From SLNP01 sp964446435 (GTDB taxonomy: Bacteria > Bacteroidota > Bacteroidia > Bacteroidales > VadinHA17), in the NCBI GenBank assembly GCA_964446435.1, contig CAYUOS010000124.1, positions 1-9,584 of the forward strand: a stretch of DNA of 9,584 bases, read 5' to 3'. Numbering within the stretch: position 1 is the stretch's first letter; every line of letters starts with the position of its first letter. The notes beneath the pieces are model-generated. The model did not search any database and was not told the origin of the DNA. It saw only the letters and a list, made by a program, of their open reading frames with translations. The position numbers and the translations under genes are program-made. Shown one piece after another: positions 1 through 5,461 of this stretch.

Positions 1-626
1 GCGATGTTATTGTAGGGCTGGCATCGTATGGTCAGTCCTCATGGGAAAAAGAGTACAACTCAGGCATGGGCAGCAACGGACTCACATCTGCCCGTCACGA
101 TGTGTTCGGCTCATATCTCACCAAAGCCTTTCCTGAGAGCTTTGACCCCTTGGTTCCGCAAGAACTTGTATATACCGGAAACTACCGGCTTACAGACATA
201 ATACCTGAAACCGGACTCACAGCAGGAAAGATGGTACTCTCTCCCACACGTACCTATGCGCCTGTCATCATTCCGTTGCTGGCAGAGATGCGCGAAAAAA
301 TACACGGAATGGTACATTGCTCGGGAGGAGCGCAGACCAAGGTACTCAACTTCATCGATGGGCTTCATATTATCAAGGACAACCTCTTTCCGGTGCCGCC
401 ACTGTTCAGGATAATTCAGGAGCAGTCGGGAACGCCCTGGCAAGAGATGTACAAGGTTTTCAACATGGGACACAGGTTTGAAATATACGCCAGTGCCACC
501 GCCGCCGAAAGAATAATTGAGATTGCCACTGCCCTCGGAGTCGGGGCACAGATAATCGGACGATGTGAAGCGGCCCCGTCGAAAAAGCTCACTATCAAAT
601 CAGAATACGGAGAATTCGACTATTAG
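1..626 (+). CDS. purM: Phosphoribosylformylglycinamidine cyclo-ligase (AIR synthase), C-terminal part
   Basis: This is the 3' part of purM, whose product closes the imidazole ring of formylglycinamidine ribonucleotide with ATP to give aminoimidazole ribonucleotide in cytoplasmic purine synthesis. The frame is open from base 3, and 207 residues are visible up to the TAG at 624-626. The first in-frame ATG, at base 66, is internal, because coding continues upstream of it (DVIVGLASYGQSSW). Visible signatures are SNGLTSARHDVF, equivalent to the SNGYSLVR motif of the family. HCSGGAQTKV stands where canonical enzymes have HITGGG, and FPVPPLFRIIQ and EMYKVFNMGHRFEIY match the family C-terminus. The HCSGG form belongs to the divergent Bacteroidota type. 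About 180 N-terminal residues should lie outside the window, judged from the family length. The next gene converges on it, and repeats begin immediately after the stop. Confidence 0.93.
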   Translation, partial: DVIVGLASYGQSSWEKEYNSGMGSNGLTSARHDVFGSYLTKAFPESFDPLVPQELVYTGNYRLTDIIPETGLTAGKMVLSPTRTYAPVIIPLLAEMREKIHGMVHCSGGAQTKVLNFIDGLHIIKDNLFPVPPLFRIIQEQSGTPWQEMYKVFNMGHRFEIYASATAAERIIEIATALGVGAQIIGRCEAAPSKKLTIKSEYGEFDY

Positions 627-726
627 TATGGCGTAACGTATATGGCGTAACGGGCGTATAATGGCATATTGGCGTAATAGGCGTATAATGGCATAATGGT
701 CGTATAATGGCATATTGGCGTAATAG
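627..726. repeat. Degenerate GGCGTA/GGCATA repeat tract after purM
   Basis: The tract starts at the base after the purM stop codon. A 12-bp unit, TATGGCGTAACG, occurs at 627-638 and 641-652. A 26-bp sequence at 655-680 recurs exactly at 701-726, and part of it (CGTATAATGGCAT) appears a third time at 682-694. The common theme is a unit of about 8-9 bases resembling (T/A)TGGCGTA or TGGCATA. A minus-strand frame stays open through the tract, but its product is low-complexity and rich in Tyr, Ala and Pro, so it is not called as a gene. The tract has no clear hairpin-plus-T-run terminator. Confidence 0.85.
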
Positions 727-745
727 GGCCTTTAAGATACCTTTT

Positions 746-787
746 CCGGATACCGGATACCGGATACCGTTTACCGTTTACCGTTTT
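746..787. repeat. Heptanucleotide tandem array (CCGGATA / CCGTTTA), left block
   Basis: Three head-to-tail copies of CCGGATA (746-766) are followed by two of CCGTTTA (767-780) and a variant copy, CCGTTTT (781-787). The two unit types differ at positions 4 and 5 (GA versus TT) and keep the 7-bp register exactly. A seven-base unit is not a multiple of three, so expansion would shift any reading frame, which fits a non-coding tract. A GC-rich spacer at 788-824, containing GCGAGCTCGC and a possible 5-bp stem (803-807 with 817-821), separates it from the second block. Confidence 0.9.
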
Positions 788-824
788 GCTCCCATTCGGT
801 CGCGAGCTCGCCTTCGGCTCGGTT

Positions 825-857
825 CCGTTTACCGGATACCGGATACCGGATACCGTT
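825..857. repeat. Heptanucleotide tandem array (CCGTTTA / CCGGATA), right block
   Basis: One CCGTTTA (825-831) is followed by three CCGGATA (832-852) and a partial CCGTT (853-857). The unit order is the reverse of the left block, so the spacer is flanked by CCGTTTA-type units on both sides with CCGGATA-type units outside. The block ends one base before the TGA stop codon (859-861) of the minus-strand PorE-like gene. It would therefore be transcribed as the first bases of that gene's 3' untranslated region. Confidence 0.9.
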
Positions 858-858
858 C

Positions 859-2823
859 TCACCTATAATCTGTTCTGAGAACCCTGAATTCGGTGCGCCT
901 GTTAATCTGATGGGCAATTTCACGTTGCTCCTCTGTCGGCAGGGTGTTGATATACTGTTCTGTCAGCGTAATTCCTGCTGGCAGGAAGGGATACTGGGCT
1001 GCAATTTCATCATCAACGACCTTTGGAGAGGATTCTCCATACCCTCTTGGTGAGAGTCTGGCAGGTTCAATTCCCTTCTCGATGAGATAATCGACAACAG
1101 ACTGAGCCCTTCTTTGTGAGAGCACCATATTAAACTCTTCGGTATCGCGGGAGTCGGTATGCGACATCAGCTCGATTGTAATATTCGGATTATCAAGCAG
1201 TGTTTCAGTAAGTTTATCGAGTGAAACCATCGATTCAGGCCTCAGGTCCCATCTGCCAAAGTCATAGAAAATGTTTGGCAATTCTATAGGCTTATCAATC
1301 GGGGTCATCAGAATCGTCGTCAGGAACTCCCTGCTCTTGTCTTGACCCCTTGTTGTTTCGCGTGCCTTTCCGTTAAGGTAGCCATCTTTAGTGGCAAGGA
1401 ATATATAATCAACATCGGGCCGCAGCGAGAACCTGAAATCGCCGTTATTACCGGTGGTTGCCTGCAGGTTGGTTCCATCGCTGGCAATCAGCTGCACTAC
1501 CGAGGCGGCAACAGGACTGCCGGTCTTTTCATCCTTAACCAGTCCGGTTATACTGAATGAAAGCGGAGGCATTACGAATGAGTACAACTCATCATTACCC
1601 CTGCCCTTGCGTGACGAACTGAAGAATCCTTTTTCTGCACCCCTCTCGAAGACAATGCCAAAATCGTCTGCAGAACTGTTTATCGGAGGGCGCATGTTTG
1701 TGACTATCCACCTGCCATCGGGCTGCTGTACTGCCTTGAAGATATCAAGGCCTCCCATACCCAGATGGCCGTCGGATGAGAAATAGAAGGTACCATCATC
1801 ACGTACATAGGGGAACATCTCATCACCGCCTGTATTGATATCTGGCCCGAGGTTAACCGGTTGCGACCAGTTGCCTGTTACTGTAGGCCTGGTTACGTAG
1901 TATATATCCTTGCCTCCGTAACCCCCGGGCAGCTCAGATACAAAATAGAGAGTGAGGCCGTCGGGTGAGATGGCAGGGTGAGCTGCAACAAGTGAGTCTG
2001 ACAGTAAACCGAGGCTTTTCGGTGTTGCCCAGCCGGTGCCGCTTCGCTGTGTATACATTATTACACACCCCTTCTGTTCACGTCTCCCTGCTTCGCACCT
2101 GGTGAAGTAGAGTTCCCTGAAGTCGAACGAGAATGAGGGGGTACCCTCTTCTGCCTCGGTGTTGATACCTTCCACCGGTATTGGGGTGCTCCATTTGTCT
2201 TTCTTGTCGAGCCTGCTCTCGAAGATATCAGTAAAGCCCTGCCCGGTTGCTCCATGCTTTTTATTACCTGCCGCATCAGCCCTTGACGATGTAAAAAAGA
2301 GCAATCCGTGGTCATCACGGGCAAATGCCGGACTGAAGTCCGCCTCCCTTGAGTTAAGGTCTCTCATCTCATCAATTACATAGGCTTCGGGATTACGGAG
2401 CCATTCGAGTGAAAGCTCGCATGACCTTATCCCCAGGTCGGCCCTGGGATCATTCGGCACTATTTGCCTGTACTTCCTGAACTCATCGATTGCCTGCTCA
2501 TACTTGCCGTTTTTCTTCATAGTCTCCGCCAACCGGTATTGGGCCTCAGGAGTTACACCCTGTGTTCTCACTGCCCTTCTGTACCATGTTTCGGCGTTGC
2601 GTGTGTCGTTAACAATGCGGTAGCACTCGGCAACCATGAATACCATCCTGGCTTTTACCTCCCTGTCCTTCGACCTGGTAAAGGCATCCTTAAAGAAATC
2701 GATGGCTTCATAATACTCGCCGGCAGCAAACGCCTCCTCCGCCCTTTCAGTTTTCCTCTTCTGTGGCAGGAGCGTCAGGGGAATCGCAATGAACAAGATC
2801 AGAATGACAGATACTCTTTTCAT
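859..2823 (-). CDS. PorE-like TPR/PD40-propeller/CRD/OmpA-C protein
   Basis: This 654-residue envelope protein probably links the outer membrane region to peptidoglycan. Domains in order are a hydrophobic N-terminal segment (about 4-19), TPR-like helices (about 24-125), a PD40/WD40-like propeller (about 160-418; repeated motifs such as SPDGLTLYFVS and DDGTFYFSSDG), a carboxypeptidase-regulatory-like fold (about 422-507) and an OmpA C-terminal domain (about 515-650). The OmpA part fully matches the peptidoglycan-binding pattern NX2LSX2RAX2VX3L at 565-580, including Arg572, with Asp557 in the HTD motif. The same four-domain order defines PorE, a type IX secretion component of Porphyromonas gingivalis. 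Similar proteins are numerous in Bacteroidota, so the specific PorE role is inferred. An insertion of roughly 25 residues (about 605-635) lies late in the OmpA domain. No lipobox cysteine is visible. The start is supported by a promoter box 23 bases upstream. Confidence 0.85.
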   Translation of the reverse strand: MKRVSVILILFIAIPLTLLPQKRKTERAEEAFAAGEYYEAIDFFKDAFTRSKDREVKARMVFMVAECYRIVNDTRNAETWYRRAVRTQGVTPEAQYRLAETMKKNGKYEQAIDEFRKYRQIVPNDPRADLGIRSCELSLEWLRNPEAYVIDEMRDLNSREADFSPAFARDDHGLLFFTSSRADAAGNKKHGATGQGFTDIFESRLDKKDKWSTPIPVEGINTEAEEGTPSFSFDFRELYFTRCEAGRREQKGCVIMYTQRSGTGWATPKSLGLLSDSLVAAHPAISPDGLTLYFVSELPGGYGGKDIYYVTRPTVTGNWSQPVNLGPDINTGGDEMFPYVRDDGTFYFSSDGHLGMGGLDIFKAVQQPDGRWIVTNMRPPINSSADDFGIVFERGAEKGFFSSSRKGRGNDELYSFVMPPLSFSITGLVKDEKTGSPVAASVVQLIASDGTNLQATTGNNGDFRFSLRPDVDYIFLATKDGYLNGKARETTRGQDKSREFLTTILMTPIDKPIELPNIFYDFGRWDLRPESMVSLDKLTETLLDNPNITIELMSHTDSRDTEEFNMVLSQRRAQSVVDYLIEKGIEPARLSPRGYGESSPKVVDDEIAAQYPFLPAGITLTEQYINTLPTEEQREIAHQINRRTEFRVLRTDYR

Positions 2824-2845
2824 GTAAAGTCTTTACGGCTTTGCA

Positions 2846-2853
2846 CAAATGTA
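2846..2853 (-). promoter_or_regulatory. Bacteroidota -7 promoter box (TACATTTG) for the PorE-like gene
   Basis: Read on the minus strand, the sequence is TACATTTG, a full match to TAnnTTTG recognised by the Bacteroidota primary sigma factor. A weak upstream partner, GTTTAC (2869-2874), lies about 16 bases further out. Transcription would start near 2839-2841 and give a leader of roughly 15-18 bases. This implies that the PorE-like gene can be transcribed independently of glnN. The 123-bp gap from glnN shows only weak 5-bp hairpins and no T-run, so read-through from glnN is also possible. Confidence 0.6.
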
Positions 2854-2946
2854 ACTATTGTTTAAAATGTAAACGTCCTTTCACTCCTTTTATTTTGGCA
2901 GGAGCTCAGGCACCCTGATCTTTCCGGCAGCGTTTGAGACTGAATC

Positions 2947-5136
2947 CTACCTCGTAAACAGCAACTCCCTGTATTTTGGCAGAGGCCACATCTCATTGTC
3001 AACAATCTGCTCGAGTTTGTCGATATGATATCTGATCTCCTGCAGGTATGGTTTCACATTCCGCTCATAGGCAAGGGCCTTTTCATACAGGTTTTCGATG
3101 ATGTTAGCCTTCTTTCTCTCCTCTATCATTTCGTTTACCAGCTTCTTTATCATGGTAATGCTGTCAGAGGTGAAGACGATAAGTTCTTTTCGCGGGCCAG
3201 CAAGCCTTTCATACTCGATGTCGCCGAAGATTTCCTTCAAACCCTTCACATTTTCAATCAATACCGACATATACCTTACTGCAACCGGCACAATATGATT
3301 GATGGCAATATCGCCAAGTACACGCGCTTCTATCTGAACCTTCTTCACGAACTTTTCATATTCGACCTCAACGCGGCTTTCGAGTTCCTTCTCGGTGAAT
3401 ATTCCGGTAGAGACAAACATCTCCCTTGCGTTGGGTTCAAGATAGCTTTTTACGGAACCGGGAACGCTCACCATGGCTGACAGGCCTCGGGCAATGGCCT
3501 CTTCCTGCCATTCAGCACTGTATCCATCTCCTTCGAACCTTATCCTCTCTGTTTCGAGAATGTATTTTTTCAGCACGAAGAATATTGCCTCATCCTTCTT
3601 CCTGCCTTTCTTAACGAGAGAGTCAACCTCTTTCCTGAAGGCAACAAGCTGGCTGGCCAGCGCTCCATTCAGTACTATCATGGCGGCACTGCAGTTTGCT
3701 GACGACCCGACAGCCCTGAATTCAAACCTGTTGCCGGTAAATGCGAAGGGTGATGTACGGTTCCTGTCTGTATTGTCGAGCAATATCTCTGGTATCTTAC
3801 CGATTCCGAGTTTAAGCTCAGTTTTCAGGGCCGGGCTCATTTTGCGGTCTGTTACCTTTGTGGCGATAGACTCGAGCATTCCGGTCAGATAACTCCCCAG
3901 GAAGATTGAGATTATTGCCGGTGGGGCCTCATGACCACCCAGCCTGTAGGAATTTGTTTCATTTATTATGCTTGCCCTCAGAAGATCACTGTTATCATTG
4001 ACTGTCTTCAGCACATTGACAAGGAAGGTCAGAAATTGCAGGTTCGATTTGGGGTTTTTCCCCGGCGACAAAAGATTCACCCCGGTATTTGTCTCGAGCG
4101 ACCAGTTGCAGTGCTTTCCCGATCCATTTATGCCCGCGAATGGCTTTTCATGGAAGAGAACCCTGAACTTATGTCGCCTGGCTATTCTTTTCATTATGTC
4201 CATCAGCAACTGGTTGTGATCGACTGCCAGGTTGGCCTCCTCGTAAAGAGGTGCGCACTCGAACTGGTTAGGTGCGACTTCATTATGTCTTGTCTTCACG
4301 GGGATTCCGAGACGATAGGCCTCATATTCAAAATCCTTCATGAACGCCATTACCCTTTCAGGTATTGAGCCGAAGTAGTGGTCAGCCAACTGCTGATCCT
4401 TGGCCGATTGGTGTCCCATAAGAGTGCGGTCGGCAAGCACAACATCAGGACGGGCGTAATAAAGAGCTTCATCAAGGAGAAAATACTCCTGTTCAACGCC
4501 AAGGGTAGCGATTACCTTGTTTACATCACGGTCGAAATAGCGGCATACAGCAACGGCAGCCTTGTCGAGAGATGAGAGAGCCTTGAGAAGAGGTGTTTTA
4601 TAGTCGAGTGCCTCCCCGGTGTAGGAGACAAATACTGTGGGTATACAAAGGGTGTTTCCCAGTATGAAGGCAGGTGATGAGACATCCCATGCAGTGTAAC
4701 CCCTGGCCTCGAAAGTGTTCCTTATGCCACCGCTGGGAAAACTTGAAGCATCGGGCTCCTGCTGAACGAGGAGGTTACCCGAGAATGATTCGAGCAGCCT
4801 GCCGTTCTCTCCGGTTTCGATGAAGGCATCATGTTTCTCGGCTGTAGCATCAGTAAGGGGGTGAAACCAGTGAGTATAGTGTGTGACTCCTTTCTCCATT
4901 GCCCAGGCTTTTAAACCTGTTGCAACCTGGTCGGCAATCTGACGGTTGATGGTTGTACCCTCAAATATTGCATGCCTGACTGCACTGTAGGCCTCATTGG
5001 GCAGGTATTTCTCCATTTTAGCGAGATTGAAGACATTTTCTGCAAAACAATCGGAGATATCACCCGCAGGCCTGGTGACCGAAACAGGAACACGGTTCAG
5101 GACTTCATTCAGAGCTGAGAAACGTAATTGTGCCAT
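2947..5136 (-). CDS. glnN: Glutamine synthetase type III
   Basis: This enzyme makes glutamine from glutamate, ammonia and ATP in the cytoplasm. At 729 residues it has the length of the GSIII family, far longer than the roughly 450-470 residues of GSI. Features include the GSIII N-terminal signature THYTHWFHPLT (85-95), the acidic metal-site strand VEQEYFLL (214-221), KTRHNEVAPNQFE (281-293), the ammonium and glutamate-site region NGSGKHCNWS (337-346) and NRFEFRAVGSSANC (469-482), which carries the conserved arginine. A long helical C-terminal extension ends in WPLPKYRELLF, typical of the family. The start fits a promoter box about 20 bases upstream. It is divergent from ppiD across a 325-bp region, and a perfect inverted repeat next to its promoter suggests transcriptional control, plausibly by nitrogen status. 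After the TAG, 18 further sense codons run in frame to a TAA. Confidence 0.97.
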   Translation of the reverse strand: MAQLRFSALNEVLNRVPVSVTRPAGDISDCFAENVFNLAKMEKYLPNEAYSAVRHAIFEGTTINRQIADQVATGLKAWAMEKGVTHYTHWFHPLTDATAEKHDAFIETGENGRLLESFSGNLLVQQEPDASSFPSGGIRNTFEARGYTAWDVSSPAFILGNTLCIPTVFVSYTGEALDYKTPLLKALSSLDKAAVAVCRYFDRDVNKVIATLGVEQEYFLLDEALYYARPDVVLADRTLMGHQSAKDQQLADHYFGSIPERVMAFMKDFEYEAYRLGIPVKTRHNEVAPNQFECAPLYEEANLAVDHNQLLMDIMKRIARRHKFRVLFHEKPFAGINGSGKHCNWSLETNTGVNLLSPGKNPKSNLQFLTFLVNVLKTVNDNSDLLRASIINETNSYRLGGHEAPPAIISIFLGSYLTGMLESIATKVTDRKMSPALKTELKLGIGKIPEILLDNTDRNRTSPFAFTGNRFEFRAVGSSANCSAAMIVLNGALASQLVAFRKEVDSLVKKGRKKDEAIFFVLKKYILETERIRFEGDGYSAEWQEEAIARGLSAMVSVPGSVKSYLEPNAREMFVSTGIFTEKELESRVEVEYEKFVKKVQIEARVLGDIAINHIVPVAVRYMSVLIENVKGLKEIFGDIEYERLAGPRKELIVFTSDSITMIKKLVNEMIEERKKANIIENLYEKALAYERNVKPYLQEIRYHIDKLEQIVDNEMWPLPKYRELLFTR

Positions 5137-5154
5137 AGATTATGATTTTTGCCT

Positions 5155-5162
5155 CAAAAGTA
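5155..5162 (-). promoter_or_regulatory. Bacteroidota -7 promoter box (TACTTTTG) for glnN
   Basis: On the minus strand the sequence is TACTTTTG, a match to TAnnTTTG. The expected -33 position, 19-21 bases upstream, holds GGGG-rich sequence and not TTTG. The nearest TTTG is only 12 bases away from the box. A weak -33 element together with the adjacent inverted repeat would suit an activator-dependent or tightly regulated promoter, which is an inference. Leader length to the ATG would be about 10-14 bases. Confidence 0.6.
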
Positions 5163-5163
5163 A

Positions 5164-5193
5164 AACTATTATGACAAACACCCCATAATAGTT
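5164..5193. promoter_or_regulatory. Perfect inverted repeat, candidate operator of glnN
   Basis: The arms AACTATTATG (5164-5173) and CATAATAGTT (5184-5193) are exact reverse complements and are separated by 10 bases, so their centres lie 20 bp apart, about two helical turns. This places equivalent half-sites on the same face of the DNA, as expected for a dimeric or tetrameric regulator. The repeat starts one base upstream of the glnN -7 box and covers the spacer and -33 region of that promoter. It lies upstream of the inferred transcription start, so it would act as DNA and not as an RNA hairpin. The regulator is unknown. Confidence 0.55.
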
Positions 5194-5285
5194 GATGTAT
5201 TTTTCATGTTTTTTATCTTTTATGTGTCTCTACCCCCATTTTCACGAGGCCTTAGTTATTCTTTCCATACTCTTTATGACAACAC

Positions 5286-5304
5286 ACCCTGTTTTTTACA
5301 GGGT
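5286..5304. other. Hairpin-forming inverted repeat in the glnN-ppiD gap
   Basis: ACCCTGT (5286-5292) and ACAGGGT (5298-5304) pair perfectly over 7 bp around a five-T loop. No T-run follows on either strand, so it is not a normal intrinsic terminator. It lies about 100 bases upstream of the ppiD promoter and about 135 bases upstream of the glnN transcription start. It could be a protein-binding site or chance structure. Confidence 0.35.
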
Positions 5305-5407
5305 ACAACAGTCAACATTATGAAAACAGAATCATTCAGCCATTCTGACTGTGGTTGGTGTATCATTTCAATTAAGGGCGTGCAGGCTTTTTTATGTCGA
5401 ATTTTAT

Positions 5408-5415
5408 TATATTTG
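5408..5415 (+). promoter_or_regulatory. Bacteroidota -7 promoter box (TATATTTG) for ppiD
   Basis: TATATTTG matches TAnnTTTG. A T-rich segment (CTTTTTT, 5387-5393) sits about where the -33 element should be, but there is no exact TTTG. Transcription would start near 5420-5422, leaving a leader of about 40 bases that is A/T-rich just before the ATG, as is usual in this phylum. The same eight bases form the box in front of the OlsF-like gene. Confidence 0.6.
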
Positions 5416-5419
5416 TCGC

Positions 5420-5432
5420 CTGCTTTAAGCAG
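5420..5432 (+). promoter_or_regulatory. Palindrome at the likely ppiD transcription start
   Basis: CTGCTT-T-AAGCAG is a 6-bp-arm palindrome. It begins about five bases after the -7 box, so it would fall at the very 5' end of the ppiD message. It could be an operator overlapping the start site or a small 5' hairpin (CTGC/GCAG stem with a TTTAA loop) that affects mRNA stability. The match is short and may be chance. Confidence 0.3.
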
Positions 5433-5461
5433 AGGATTATTAATCTAAATATTATACATAA

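Larger units (their letters stand above)
5137..5461. other. Divergent intergenic region between glnN and ppiD
   Basis: This 325-bp AT-rich stretch carries the outward-facing promoters of glnN and ppiD. It also holds a 10-bp inverted repeat (5164-5193), a 7-bp-stem hairpin sequence (5286-5304) and a palindrome at the likely ppiD transcription start (5420-5432). I see no convincing gene. The plus-strand open frame at 5206-5448 has no family resemblance, no promoter box and an odd composition. Bases from about 5195 to 5285 and from 5305 to 5400 hold nothing I can name. Confidence 0.7.

Noticed and set aside
627..857. CRISPR array
   Set aside because: The repeats are 7-26 bp and head to tail or degenerate, with no regular unique spacers of about 30 bp and no cas genes nearby.
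623..862. Minus-strand open frame of 79 codons across the repeat region
   Set aside because: It consists of translated tandem repeats (RYPVNG- and PLYA-type strings), overlaps the PorE-like stop region and has no family resemblance or promoter box.
1342..1786. Overlapping plus-strand frames opposite the PorE-like gene
   Set aside because: They are antisense shadows of a well-supported multidomain gene and their products match nothing I recognise.
2881..2946. Intrinsic terminator after glnN
   Set aside because: Only 5-bp hairpins (for example TCAGG/CCTGA) are present and no T-run follows in the minus direction.
3025..4575. Several plus-strand frames of 60-150 codons opposite glnN
   Set aside because: They are antisense shadows of glnN, whose conserved motifs run through the whole region.
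5308..5352. ACAGTC / GACTGT inverted pair in the glnN-ppiD gap
   Set aside because: Only six bases per arm with a spacing of over 30 bases, which is easily expected by chance.
5206..5448. Plus-strand open frame of 80 codons upstream of ppiD
   Set aside because: It has an unusual composition, no recognisable domain and no promoter box, and it runs through the ppiD promoter and palindrome.
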